Origin: Agromyces sp. S2-1-8
GTDB lineage: Bacteria > Actinomycetota > Actinomycetes > Actinomycetales > Microbacteriaceae
Assembly (NCBI RefSeq): GCF_021129215.1
Contig: NZ_JAJOLP010000001.1
Span: forward strand, 2,852,001 to 2,916,000
DNA length: 64,000 nt
Direction of reading: 5' to 3'
The notes under the pieces are model-generated. The model was not told the origin of the DNA, did no database searches, and worked only from the letters and a program-made list of their open reading frames with translations. Below, in pieces: positions 1-8,595 of this stretch (position 1 is its first letter; each line of letters begins with the position of its first letter). Made by a program: the position numbers and the translations under genes.

Positions 1-374
1 ATGCCCATCGGGGTCGCCACGACGAGCAGCTGCGGGATGCAGGTGACGATGAGCGCCGGCCAGGCGACGCGCATCCAGAATCGCTCTGGCAGCCGGCTCG
101 CGATGAGCATGGCTGGGATGCCGATGACGGCGAACACGCCCTGTCGCACCGCCTGGTCGAGGAGGCCGCCGTCTTCGAGGTACGACTCGACGAGCGAGGA
201 GGAGAGCACCATGACGAGGCCGAGCACGACCAGGAAGAGGGTCGTGCCGAGCAGCAGGAAGTAGTCGGCCGACTCGGCGCGGAACAACCGCCCCAGGCGG
301 ATCCGCGCCGCCGAGACGCCCTGCTGGGCGGGCTCAGCCTTCTGCGGGCGGCTCGTGCGGGGCGGAGTCGCCAT
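1..374 (-). CDS. ftsW: Cell division protein FtsW (SEDS glycosyltransferase), N-terminal part
   Basis: Only the first 124 codons are inside the window; the gene runs off the left edge. It starts at an ATG ([11 protein letters not shown]...) inside the murD 3' end, overlapping it by 41 bp. A basic cytoplasmic N-terminus is followed by a first membrane segment (YFLLLGTTLFLVVLGLVMVL) and an SSSLVESY stretch typical of FtsW/RodA proteins, then a second hydrophobic segment. FtsW polymerises lipid II glycan chains at the septum with its partner FtsI, encoded upstream. It is the expected gene after murD in the dcw order. FtsW rather than RodA is inferred from this position. Confidence 0.93.
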   Translation of the reverse strand, partial: MATPPRTSRPQKAEPAQQGVSAARIRLGRLFRAESADYFLLLGTTLFLVVLGLVMVLSSSLVESYLEDGGLLDQAVRQGVFAVIGIPAMLIASRLPERFWMRVAWPALIVTCIPQLLVVATPMG

Positions 375-1878
375 CCGCCTCACCTCCCAGCATCGCTCTG
401 ACCGCTTCGTGGAACCGCCGGCCGCGATCGCCGTAGTCGGCGAACTGGTCCATGGACGCCGCCGCGGGCGCGAGGAGCACGGTGTCCCCGTCCTCGGCGA
501 CCGCCGCAGCCAGTGCGACCGCATCGGGCATCACCTGCTCAGTGTCGTCGGCGACGACCTCGAAGAGCGGCAGTTGCGGCGCGTGTCGCCGGAACGCATC
601 GACGAGCTCGGCGCGATCGCGACCGATGACGACCGCGGCGCGCAGCCGGCCGACGTGCGCTGCGACGAGCGAGTCGGCGTCGACGCCCTTGAGCAGGCCG
701 CCCACGATCCAGACGACCCGGCCGAAGGCCTTCAGGGATGCCTCGGCGGCATGCGGATTCGTCGCCTTCGAGTCGTCGATCCAGCGGATGCCACCGGCGA
801 CGGCGACGGTCTCGATGCGGTGGGCGTCGAGCCGGAACTCGGCGAGTGCGTCGTGGATCACACCGACCGGGACCCCGTGGGAACGCGCGAGCGCGGAGGC
901 GGCGAGGATGTTGGCGACGACGTGCGGCGCGGCCAGCCCGCGCGGCTCGAGCTCGTCGAGGGTCGTGAGCTCGAGGGCGGCCGTACGCCGGTCATCGAGG
1001 AACGCCCGATCGCACAGGATCCCGTCGACGACGCCGAAGTCGCTCGGTCCGGGCACGTCGAGCCCGAAGCCGATGGCGCGGGCGCCCTCCTCGACCTCGG
1101 CGTCCTCGACCATGCGCAGGGTCGCCTCGTCGGCGCGGTTGTAGACGCACGCGACCTTCGTGTTCTCGTAGACCTTCGCCTTCGCAGCGCGGTAGGCCTC
1201 GAACGAGCCGTGCCAGTCGAGGTGGTCGTCGGCGAGGTTGAGCACGACGCTCGCCCACGGGTGCACGGCGCCGGGACCCGTGGTCGGCAACGTGTGCAGC
1301 TGGTAGCTCGACAGCTCGACGACGAGCACGTCGAAGCCCGCCGGGTCGCGCACGGCGTCGAGCACGGGCACGCCGATGTTGCCGCACGGCGCCGCGCGCA
1401 GGCCGTTCGCCGCGAGGAACGTCGCAGTCATCTGGACGGTCGTGGTCTTGCCGTTGGTGCCGGTCACGAGGATCCACTCGGCCGCGTTCACCTTGTCGCG
1501 CACCCGCCAGGCCAGCTCGATGTCGCCCCATACCGCCACGCCCTCGCTCCCCGCCCATCCGAGGACGGCATGGTCGGGATGGAATCCCGGTGAGGCGACC
1601 ACGACGTCGGGGGCGAACGCGACGAGCTCGTCGGGCACCGCGTCGAGCGGGTGCCGCACGAGCCGCGCGCCGATGACGTCGAGGATCCGCGCGCGGTCGT
1701 CGTCGACGTCGGGGGCGAGGACGAGCACCTCGGCGCCGAGCTCCGTCAGTGTGTCGGCGACGGCGAAACCCGTCACGCCGACGCCGAGCACGGCGACACG
1801 GAGACCACGCCAGTCGGCGTTCCAGCTCGTCAGCGTGTCGAGGCGGTTCGCGGCGCGGCCCGGGTCATCCGCCGTCAA
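334..1878 (-). CDS. murD: UDP-N-acetylmuramoyl-L-alanine--D-glutamate ligase MurD
   Basis: Adds D-glutamate to UDP-MurNAc-L-Ala in cytoplasmic peptidoglycan precursor synthesis. The product is 514 aa, with an N-terminal Rossmann domain ([17 protein letters not shown]), the central Mur-ligase ATP loop ([10 protein letters not shown]) and a C-terminal domain ([19 protein letters not shown]). The frame stays open well upstream, but that part is a shadow of mraY. The TTG at 1878 overlaps the mraY stop as TTGA, which fits translational coupling and the MurD N-terminus. The 3' end overlaps ftsW. It is part of the minus-strand dcw operon. Confidence 0.95.
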   Translation of the reverse strand: MTADDPGRAANRLDTLTSWNADWRGLRVAVLGVGVTGFAVADTLTELGAEVLVLAPDVDDDRARILDVIGARLVRHPLDAVPDELVAFAPDVVVASPGFHPDHAVLGWAGSEGVAVWGDIELAWRVRDKVNAAEWILVTGTNGKTTTVQMTATFLAANGLRAAPCGNIGVPVLDAVRDPAGFDVLVVELSSYQLHTLPTTGPGAVHPWASVVLNLADDHLDWHGSFEAYRAAKAKVYENTKVACVYNRADEATLRMVEDAEVEEGARAIGFGLDVPGPSDFGVVDGILCDRAFLDDRRTAALELTTLDELEPRGLAAPHVVANILAASALARSHGVPVGVIHDALAEFRLDAHRIETVAVAGGIRWIDDSKATNPHAAEASLKAFGRVVWIVGGLLKGVDADSLVAAHVGRLRAAVVIGRDRAELVDAFRRHAPQLPLFEVVADDTEQVMPDAVALAAAVAEDGDTVLLAPAAASMDQFADYGDRGRRFHEAVRAMLGGEADGDSAPHEPPAEG

Positions 1879-2969
1879 CGCTGCAGCCACTCGAAGTAGA
1901 ACGCGCCCACGCCGGCGGCCACGAAGAGTCCGGCGATGATCCAGAAGCGCACGACGATCGTGACCTCGGCCCAGCCCTTGAGCTCGAAGTGGTGATGGAT
2001 CGGACTCATCAGGAAGATGCGCTTGCCGTGGGTGAGCTTGAAGTACGCCCGCTGCACGATCACCGAGCCCGTCTCGATGACGAAGAGGCCGCCGATGATG
2101 ACGACGAGGAGCTCGGTGTGGCTGACGATCGCGAGCGCGGCGAGGGCACCGCCCAAGGCCAGCGAGCCGGTGTCGCCCATGTAGATCTTGGCGGGGTTCG
2201 TGTTCCACCAGAGGAAGCCGATGAGGCCGCCGACGATCGCGGTGGCGACGATGGCGATGTCGAGCGGATCGCGCACGTCGTAGCAGCGGTACCGGTCGTC
2301 TTCGTTCAGTCCGACGGCCGCGCACGACTGGTTGAACTGCCAGAAGCCGATGATGACGAACGAGCCGATCGCGAGGATCGAGGCGCCGCCTGCGAGGCCG
2401 TCGAGACCGTCGGTCACATTGACGCCGTTCGAGGCGCCGACGGTGATGAGGCAGCTCCAGATGACGTAGAGGAGGATGCCGATCACCGTGGGGAACACCA
2501 TGAAGTCGAGCGGCAGATCGCGGATGAACGAGATCTTCGTGCTCGCGGGCGTCACGCCCATGTGGTTCGGGAACTGCAGGGCGAGCAGCGCCACGACCGT
2601 CGCGACGACCACCTGGCCGCCGACCTTCGCCCAGCCGCCGAGGCCGAGCGACTGCTTCTTGCGCGTCTTCAGGAAGTCGTCGACGAATCCGACGACGCCG
2701 AGGCCCACCATCATGAGCAGCACGAGCAGGCCCGATGCGGTCGCGCCCTCACCCGTGAGCAGCGTCGCCGAAAAATAGCCGAACAGCGTGCCGAGAATGA
2801 AGATGATGCCGCCCATCGTGGGCGTGCCGCGCTTGACGTGGTGGCTCTGCGGCCCGTCGTCGCGGATGAACTGCCCCCAGCCGAGGCGGGTGAACAGCCG
2901 GATGAACAGCGGCGTCAGGAACAGCGTGAAGGCGAGCGACAACGCCCCGGCGGTCAGTAGTGCTCTCAC
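1875..2969 (-). CDS. mraY: Phospho-N-acetylmuramoyl-pentapeptide transferase MraY
   Basis: Integral membrane enzyme of 364 aa that makes lipid I from UDP-MurNAc-pentapeptide and undecaprenyl phosphate. About ten hydrophobic segments are visible, with family landmarks KRGTPTMGG near residue 46, a [13 protein letters not shown] loop with the catalytic aspartates, [20 protein letters not shown], and the histidine motif [12 protein letters not shown]. The start is GTG at 2969, behind a GGGGAGG ribosome site. This start region is itself the last, diverged unit of a 77-bp tandem repeat derived from the murF/mraY junction (see repeat entry). It overlaps murD by TTGA. Confidence 0.96.
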   Translation of the reverse strand: MRALLTAGALSLAFTLFLTPLFIRLFTRLGWGQFIRDDGPQSHHVKRGTPTMGGIIFILGTLFGYFSATLLTGEGATASGLLVLLMMVGLGVVGFVDDFLKTRKKQSLGLGGWAKVGGQVVVATVVALLALQFPNHMGVTPASTKISFIRDLPLDFMVFPTVIGILLYVIWSCLITVGASNGVNVTDGLDGLAGGASILAIGSFVIIGFWQFNQSCAAVGLNEDDRYRCYDVRDPLDIAIVATAIVGGLIGFLWWNTNPAKIYMGDTGSLALGGALAALAIVSHTELLVVIIGGLFVIETGSVIVQRAYFKLTHGKRIFLMSPIHHHFELKGWAEVTIVVRFWIIAGLFVAAGVGAFYFEWLQR

Positions 2970-3046
2970 GCGCCCCGACCTCCCCGTCGGTCGCCGAGCA
3001 GGCCGTCGGGCCGGCCAGTCCCGCTGCGGTAGTGAACTGCGCTCAC
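2966..3046 (-). CDS. Possible 26-aa mini-ORF B between murF and mraY
   Basis: A GTG-started frame of 26 codons lies within tandem-repeat unit 1. It begins MSAVHYRSG and ends [11 protein letters not shown]. Its GTG overlaps the stop of mini-ORF A, and its TGA overlaps the mraY GTG, both as GTGA. A GGGAG sequence lies about 8 nt before its start. The encoded C-terminus is a degraded copy of the MurF C-terminus. It may be a translation-relay peptide rather than a functional product. Translation is inferred, not shown. Confidence 0.3.
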   Translation of the reverse strand: MSAVHYRSGTGRPDGLLGDRRGGRGA

Positions 3047-3157
3047 GCGAACCATTCTCCCAGTCGGTCGCCGAGCAGGCAGTTCGCCTGCCCAGCCTCG
3101 CCGTGATGATGAACTGCGCTCACGCGAACCATTCTCCCAGTCGGTCGCCGAGCAGGC
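2986..3157. repeat. 77-bp tandem repeat at the murF-mraY junction
   Basis: A 48-bp segment at 3033-3080 recurs exactly at 3110-3157, a period of 77 bp. A shorter match (18 bp, 2986-3003) sits one further period away, with diverged similarity continuing to the mraY start codon. The rightmost copy is the real murF 3' end. Three GTGA tetramers fall at 3123, 3046 and 2969, exactly 77 bp apart. The simplest reading is that murF and mraY once overlapped by GTGA and the junction was duplicated twice in tandem. The 29 bp between the identical parts have diverged. Confidence 0.9.
3043..3123 (-). CDS. Possible 26-aa mini-ORF A overlapping the murF stop
   Basis: A GTG at 3123 overlaps the murF stop as GTGA and opens a 26-codon frame ([12 protein letters not shown]...). 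It ends [11 protein letters not shown], identical to the last 11 residues of MurF, because the underlying 48 bp are duplicated exactly. Its own stop overlaps the start of mini-ORF B as GTGA. Ribosomes finishing murF could therefore restart here and be relayed to mraY. No function for the peptide itself is suggested. Confidence 0.33.
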   Translation of the reverse strand: MSAVHHHGEAGQANCLLGDRLGEWFA

Positions 3158-4532
3158 GGAGACCCGCCGAGTTCGACGATTTCACCAATATCGTGTCACC
3201 GGGCTGCGTGCTCGCGGTGACGAGCTCGAACGCCTCGTCGGCGGTCTCGACGAACGCCGACTCACCGTCCCACGAGCCCTCGTTGATCGCCGAGATGTGC
3301 AGGCGACGCGCGCCTTGCCCGACGACGACGAGCTGCGAGATGCCGAGCCTCACGGCGAGCAGGCCGATGCGGTCGTGCTCCTCGCCCGAGAACTCGCCGA
3401 GTTCGCTCATCTCGCCGAGCACCGCGATCGTGCGGGTACCGGGCGTCTTCACCTGGGCGAGTGTCTTGAGCGCGGCCGACATCGAGTCGGGGCTCGCGTT
3501 GTAGGCGTCGTTGATGACGGTGATGTCATCGCGGCCGCCCATGAGCTGCATGCGCCAGCGCTCGGCGAGGGTGACCTGCTCGAGGGCGGTCACGATGTCG
3601 GCGAGGCCGACGCCGAGCTGCAGGGATGCCGCAACCGCCGCCAGGGCGTTCATGACGTGGTGCTCGCCGAGCACGCCGAAGTGGACGCGGGCCTCGTCGC
3701 CACCCGGTACCGTCACCGTGAAGTCGGTGCCGCGCGCGTGCACGCGCAGGTCGGTGGCGCGCACGTCGGCGGCGTCGCCGAGTCCGAACCAGACGACGCG
3801 TGCAGCGGTCAGGCCGGCCATCGGGACGACGCGGGGGTCGTCGGCGTTGAGCACGGCCACGTCGGTTTCGAGGAGGTCTGTGACCATCTCGGACTTCGCC
3901 CGCACCGTCTGCTCGATTCCGCCGAACTCGCCGGCGTGGGCGAGCCCGACCTTGAGCACGATGCCGACGTCGGGCCGCGCCATCCTCACGAGGCGCGCGA
4001 TCTCGCCGACGCCGGAGGCCCCCATCTCGGCGACGAGGAACTCGGTCTCGTCGGTGAGCTCGAGCATCGTGACGGGTGCGCCGACCTCGTTGTTGTAGGA
4101 CGCCCGGGCCGCGACGGTCGGTCCGATGCGCTCGAGCACCGCCCGGAGCAGGTTCTTCGTCGTCGTCTTGCCGTTCGACCCGGTGACCCCGACGATGCGG
4201 AGCCGTCCGAGCGCACGGACGCGGCGCACGACCTCGGTCGCGAGTGCGCCGAGCGCGTCGACCGAGTCGGCGACGATGACCTGCGGCACGGCGAGGTCGA
4301 GCGCGTGCTCGACGATCAGGAGCGCCGCGCCCTGTTCGGCGGCAGCGGGTGCGAAGCGGTGCCCGTCGTCGAACTCGCCTCGCTTGGCGACGAAGAGGTC
4401 GCCCGCTCCGATCTCGCGCGAGTCGGTGGTGACCGCGCCTGCGACCACCGTCAGCGGGGTCGCCTCAGTGCCGTCGAGCCGGAGTACACCGCCGGTCGCC
4501 TCGGCGACCTCGGCCAGCGTCAGGGCGATCAC
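3120..4532 (-). CDS. murF: UDP-N-acetylmuramoyl-tripeptide--D-alanyl-D-alanine ligase MurF
   Basis: Adds D-Ala-D-Ala to complete the UDP-MurNAc-pentapeptide. The product is 470 aa, with the Mur ligase ATP loop VTGSNGKTTTKNLL, the AEMGASGVGEI motif, and the C-terminal VINDAYNASPDSM loop characteristic of MurF. GTG at 4532 overlaps the murE stop as GTGA with GGGGTGG upstream, so I prefer it to an in-frame GTG three codons earlier at 4541. The last 11 residues ([11 protein letters not shown]) are duplicated downstream in the tandem repeat before mraY. Confidence 0.95.
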   Translation of the reverse strand: MIALTLAEVAEATGGVLRLDGTEATPLTVVAGAVTTDSREIGAGDLFVAKRGEFDDGHRFAPAAAEQGAALLIVEHALDLAVPQVIVADSVDALGALATEVVRRVRALGRLRIVGVTGSNGKTTTKNLLRAVLERIGPTVAARASYNNEVGAPVTMLELTDETEFLVAEMGASGVGEIARLVRMARPDVGIVLKVGLAHAGEFGGIEQTVRAKSEMVTDLLETDVAVLNADDPRVVPMAGLTAARVVWFGLGDAADVRATDLRVHARGTDFTVTVPGGDEARVHFGVLGEHHVMNALAAVAASLQLGVGLADIVTALEQVTLAERWRMQLMGGRDDITVINDAYNASPDSMSAALKTLAQVKTPGTRTIAVLGEMSELGEFSGEEHDRIGLLAVRLGISQLVVVGQGARRLHISAINEGSWDGESAFVETADEAFELVTASTQPGDTILVKSSNSAGLRLLGDRLGEWFA

Positions 4533-6076
4533 GACAGCCACCCCGCGTCGCGCAGGGCCTGCTTCGAGTCTTCACGTGCGGAGTACGGGATCTTGACGCC
4601 TTTCACCTCGTGGTAGTCCTCGTGTCCGGGACCCGCGTACAGGATGGCGTCGCCATCCTGCGCGAGCGCGAGCGCAGCGCGGAATGCCGCGCGGGGGTCG
4701 GGGATCTCGTGGATCTCGCGATCGGGCACCGCCTCGCGCGCACCGGCGATGAGCGCGGCCCTGATGGCCGCCGGATCCTCGTTGCGCGGGTGGAAGTCGG
4801 TGATCACGACGACGTCGGAGCCGCGGGCGGCGATCGCGCCCATCTCGGCGCGCTTCGTCGTGTCTCGGTCGCCGTCGGCGCCGAACAGCATGATGACCCG
4901 GCCCTCGGTGACGCGACGGATCGCGCCGAGCGTCTGCAGGAACGCATCGGGGCTGTGGCCGTAGTCGATGTAGACGACGGGGCCGCGGTCGCCCGAGATG
5001 CGCTCAGCGCGGCCGGGGATGTAGGCGTCGATGCCGCCGTCCCGCTCGAGCACCGCGGCGATGCGGTCGAGGTCGTATCCGGCCTCGGTGAGCATGACGA
5101 TCGCGAGTGCCGCGTTGGCCGCCATGTACCAGCCGAGCAGGGGCACCTTCGTCTCGATGCGGCGACCGTCGGGCCCTTCGAGGGCGAACACGGTGAACGC
5201 GGCCTGCTCGTCGAGCACGGTGACGCGCCAGTCGGCCGCGCGCTCGGAGGTGGTCGTGAGCGTCGTGACGGGGATGCGCGACTCGGCCACGAGCCGGTCG
5301 CCCCACGCCGAGTCGACGGTGACGACGCCGCGGCGGGCGCGTTCGGGCTGGAACAGCTCGCGCTTCGCCTCGAAGTACTGGTCGAGGTCGGCGTAGTCGT
5401 CGAGGTGGTCGTGGCTGAGGTTGGTGAACCCCGCCACGTCGAAGACCAGCCCGTCGACGCGATGGCGGCTGAGCGCCTGCGCCGACACCTCGATCGCGAC
5501 CGCTCGTACGTCGACCTCGCGCATGCGGGCGAGGAGTGCGTGCAGTTCGCTCGCCTCGGGCGTCGTCAGGGAGCTCGTGACGGCCTCGTCGCCGATGCGG
5601 CGCTCGGCCGTCGAGGTCAGGCCGGCCGTGACACCGAGCTGTCGGAGGATGCCGTAGAGCAGGTAGACGACGCTCGTCTTGCCGTTGGTGCCGGTCACGG
5701 CGAACGTCGAGGCGGGGTTCTCCTCGGTGCGGTGGATCCAGGCGGCGACCGAGCCGAGCGCCGAGCGCGCGTCGGCCGTCACGAGCACCGGCAGGCCGGC
5801 GCCCTCGGCGATGGACGCGCCGGTCTCGTCGGTGAGCAGCGCGACGGCTCCGGACTCACGCGCGGCGCCGGCGAACTGGGCGCCATGCGCGTTGCGCCCG
5901 GGCACGCCGACGTAGAGGTCGCCGGCGCGCACCGAGCCCGACGCGAGGCCGACGCCGGAGACCTCGAGGTCGCCGAGCTCGCCGCGCACCTCGAACCCGA
6001 ACTCCTCGGCGAGGCCGCGGAGCGATCGAGGGCTCGGGTGCTGCGGCCGGAGGGCCGTTGGAGGCGATCCGGTCAC
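4529..6076 (-). CDS. murE: UDP-N-acetylmuramoyl-tripeptide synthetase MurE
   Basis: Adds the third stem-peptide residue to UDP-MurNAc-dipeptide. The product is 515 aa, with the ATP loop [16 protein letters not shown] (about residues 125-140), the carbamylated-lysine region (NLSHDHLDDYADLDQYFEAK) and a C-terminal GADGDRDTTKRAEMG segment. In DAP-adding enzymes the substrate motif is DNPR. Here residues 427-435 read DFHPRNEDP, so D and N are replaced by F and H. This fits the lysine-, ornithine- or diaminobutyrate-containing B-type walls of Microbacteriaceae, but the substrate is inferred. It starts 13 bp after ftsI and overlaps murF by GTGA. Confidence 0.95.
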   Translation of the reverse strand: MTGSPPTALRPQHPSPRSLRGLAEEFGFEVRGELGDLEVSGVGLASGSVRAGDLYVGVPGRNAHGAQFAGAARESGAVALLTDETGASIAEGAGLPVLVTADARSALGSVAAWIHRTEENPASTFAVTGTNGKTSVVYLLYGILRQLGVTAGLTSTAERRIGDEAVTSSLTTPEASELHALLARMREVDVRAVAIEVSAQALSRHRVDGLVFDVAGFTNLSHDHLDDYADLDQYFEAKRELFQPERARRGVVTVDSAWGDRLVAESRIPVTTLTTTSERAADWRVTVLDEQAAFTVFALEGPDGRRIETKVPLLGWYMAANAALAIVMLTEAGYDLDRIAAVLERDGGIDAYIPGRAERISGDRGPVVYIDYGHSPDAFLQTLGAIRRVTEGRVIMLFGADGDRDTTKRAEMGAIAARGSDVVVITDFHPRNEDPAAIRAALIAGAREAVPDREIHEIPDPRAAFRAALALAQDGDAILYAGPGHEDYHEVKGVKIPYSAREDSKQALRDAGWLS

Positions 6077-6089
6077 GAACCCAACTTTC

Positions 6090-7913
6090 TCACCAGGTGG
6101 CTGGCAGATCGGGCGCCGGAGCGCCGGATGGAACGGTCCGATACTTCTTCAGCACCTGGCTCATCACCTTCTGGAAGACGGGCGCGGATGCGGCGGACGA
6201 GTTCATCTTAACGGGATTGTTGATGCTGACCGAAACCACGAACTCGGGATCGTCGGCCGGGGCGAAGCCCGAGACCGAGACCAGGTAGCCCGACCGGTAG
6301 CCCCCGTTGCCGTCGGCGAACTGGGCCGTACCGGTCTTCGCCGCCACCCGGTAGCCGGGAATGTTCCAGGTGTCGGCGAGCCATCCCTCGGCGTAGACCC
6401 GCTCGAGCATCTGCGAGGTCTCGTCGGCCGCCTTCTCCGAGATGACCCGCTCGCCCTTCGAGGGCGGCGCCGTCGTCTCGCCGTCGGGCGTCGTGCAGCC
6501 GTCGACGAGCTGCACGGGCATGCGCACCCCGCCGTTCGCGATCGTCTGGTAGGCGCTCGCGATCTGCACGGCCGTCGTCGTGAGGCCCTGGCCGAACATG
6601 GTCGCGTACTTCGTCTGGTTGTCCCACTCGTCGGGGTCGCCGTGCAGGTCGCCCGTCTCCTCGTTCGGGAAGCCGACCTCGGTCTGCTCGCCCAGGTGGA
6701 ACTTCTTCATGTCGTCGTAGCGCTGACGGTCGGTGAGGCGCTCTCCGAACTTCGACATGCCCGTGTTCGACGACTCGATGAGCACACCGGTGAGGGTCAG
6801 CCGTTCGTCCTCGTGGAACGCACTGTCGTTGATGTCGGCGCCGTTCGACGGGTAGTACTTGTAGGGCGCGACGATCTGGTCGAGCGGCGTGGCCTTGCCC
6901 GCGTCGAGCACCGAGGCGGCGGTGATCGCCTTGAAGGTCGAACCCGGCTCGAACGGCGCCGTGAAGGTGCGCGACCCCCGGTCGTCGGCGTCGGTCGCGG
7001 ACGGGTCGTTCGGGTCGACCGTCGGCACGTCGGCGACCGCGAGCAGTCGCCCGGTCTTCACCTCCATGACCGTGGCCGTCGCCCAGTCGGCACCCGTCGC
7101 GCGTCGCTGCTCCTCGAGCACGCGCTGGACGAAGAACTGGAGGTCTGCGTCGATCGTGAGCTTCAGGGTGCCGCCGTCCTTCGCCTGCTTCTGCACGATC
7201 TCGGTGCCCGGGATGGGAACCCAGTCGGATGCGCTGTGCAGGTAGCTCACCTCGCCGTCGGTGCCCGCGAGGCACTGGTCCTGCGCGAGCTCGAGCCCGG
7301 CGAGCGGCGTGCCGTCGTCGGCCTGCACGAAGCCGAGCAGGTTGCCGCCGACCGCGCCGTTCGGGTACGTGCGGCTCGGGTGCTCCTCCGGATAGACCCA
7401 GGCGATCTCGAGCGCCTTCACCGCGTCGTACGTCGCCGTGTCGACCTGCTTCGCGATGAAGGCGAAATCCGAGTCGGGGTTCTCCGCGAGCTTGGAGGTG
7501 ATGATCCCCACGACCTGGTCCGTCGTCAGGCCGACCACGGGCGCGAGTTCGGCCGCAGCCGGCGTGAGACCGGCGACCAGTTCCTCCGTCGTGAGGTCGA
7601 CCTCCTTCGTCGTGTCGCCCGACGCCGACGCCACGCGCTCGACGACGGCCAGCTTCGCCTGCTTCGGGGAGACCACGATGTCGTAGCGCATGACACTGTC
7701 CGCCAGGACCGTTCCGTTCGCGTCGACGATGTCGCCGCGCGCACCCCAGACCTTCACGGGCGTCGAACGGGCGTCCTGCGACTGCGCGTTGAGTGCAGAC
7801 GCCCGCACCACCTGGATGTCGACGAGCTTCACGACGAAGACGCCGACGAGGACGACCAGCAGTACGGCCGAGACGATGATCCTCCGCATCGGGTGCCGGG
7901 TCGTTCGCTTCAT
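6090..7913 (-). CDS. ftsI: Septal penicillin-binding protein FtsI (PBP3 transpeptidase)
   Basis: Class B penicillin-binding protein of 607 aa that cross-links septal peptidoglycan. A short cytoplasmic tail precedes one membrane anchor (residues about 10-30). The dimerisation domain follows, then the transpeptidase with the S325-T-F-K328 active-site tetrad, S381-S-N383 and K526-T-G528. There are no C-terminal PASTA repeats; the protein ends shortly after the catalytic domain. It lies 49 bp downstream of the FtsL-like gene and 13 bp upstream of murE. Confidence 0.95.
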   Translation of the reverse strand: MKRTTRHPMRRIIVSAVLLVVLVGVFVVKLVDIQVVRASALNAQSQDARSTPVKVWGARGDIVDANGTVLADSVMRYDIVVSPKQAKLAVVERVASASGDTTKEVDLTTEELVAGLTPAAAELAPVVGLTTDQVVGIITSKLAENPDSDFAFIAKQVDTATYDAVKALEIAWVYPEEHPSRTYPNGAVGGNLLGFVQADDGTPLAGLELAQDQCLAGTDGEVSYLHSASDWVPIPGTEIVQKQAKDGGTLKLTIDADLQFFVQRVLEEQRRATGADWATATVMEVKTGRLLAVADVPTVDPNDPSATDADDRGSRTFTAPFEPGSTFKAITAASVLDAGKATPLDQIVAPYKYYPSNGADINDSAFHEDERLTLTGVLIESSNTGMSKFGERLTDRQRYDDMKKFHLGEQTEVGFPNEETGDLHGDPDEWDNQTKYATMFGQGLTTTAVQIASAYQTIANGGVRMPVQLVDGCTTPDGETTAPPSKGERVISEKAADETSQMLERVYAEGWLADTWNIPGYRVAAKTGTAQFADGNGGYRSGYLVSVSGFAPADDPEFVVSVSINNPVKMNSSAASAPVFQKVMSQVLKKYRTVPSGAPAPDLPATW

Positions 7914-7962
7914 CCGGTGGTTCCTCGGCCCTTCTGGTGGTGCACGGTCGTACGGCTTGCGG

Positions 7963-8595
7963 CTAGTGGGTCGCCGGCGTCGGCAGCCCGTCGCTCACGG
8001 GCGGTGCTGCGGGATCCTCGGGCGTCTGCGCCCCTCCAGAGCCCGCGGCCCCCGCCGCGCCCGCGGCGGCCCGCTCGCCGCCCCCCTTCGCCTGCTTCTT
8101 CGGAGTCTCCCCCGCAGGCTCCTCGGTGACGAGCGGCACGCCGTCGATGAGCGCATTCGGGACGAGCGGCCCGGATGCCTCGGCGCCGGCGCGCGCCGGC
8201 GTCGGATCGCCGCTCACCGAACCGTCGGAGAGCTTCAGGAGCACCGGGCTCGCGTTCGGCACCATGCCGAGCGCTTCGGCGTTCGCGGCGAGATACTGCG
8301 GCGACTCCACCCGGTCGAGGTCCTCGCGGAGCTGCTGCTCCTGTCGATCGAGCTTCGTCTGCTGCATCTGGGCGTGGTCGATGTCGTAGGCGCCCTGGGT
8401 GATCGCGATCGACAGCAGCAACTGGGCGACGACGATCGCCGCGACACCCGCGACCGCGATGATCGCGTAGGCGAGCGTCGGCTTCGCACGGCGGCCCGGC
8501 TCGGGTGCGGGGCGAAGCCACCGCCCTCGCTCGGGCGCACGCCGGGGCGCCGGCTTGGATTCGGCGGGCAGGACGTTGGCCGGCAGCGCACTCAT
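7963..8595 (-). CDS. FtsL-like bitopic division protein
   Basis: 210-aa protein at the usual ftsL position between rsmH and ftsI. The N-terminus is proline/arginine rich, one membrane helix spans about residues 42-65 (AYAIIAVAGVAAIVVAQLLL), and a short coiled coil with glutamines follows (QMQQTKLDRQEQQLREDL). The C-terminal 90 residues are low-complexity Ala/Gly/Pro. In the FtsL/FtsB family such proteins link FtsQ to FtsWI. Sequence similarity is weak, so the call rests on topology, coiled coil and position. Its ATG overlaps the rsmH stop as ATGA. Confidence 0.8.
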   Translation of the reverse strand: MSALPANVLPAESKPAPRRAPERGRWLRPAPEPGRRAKPTLAYAIIAVAGVAAIVVAQLLLSIAITQGAYDIDHAQMQQTKLDRQEQQLREDLDRVESPQYLAANAEALGMVPNASPVLLKLSDGSVSGDPTPARAGAEASGPLVPNALIDGVPLVTEEPAGETPKKQAKGGGERAAAGAAGAAGSGGAQTPEDPAAPPVSDGLPTPATH

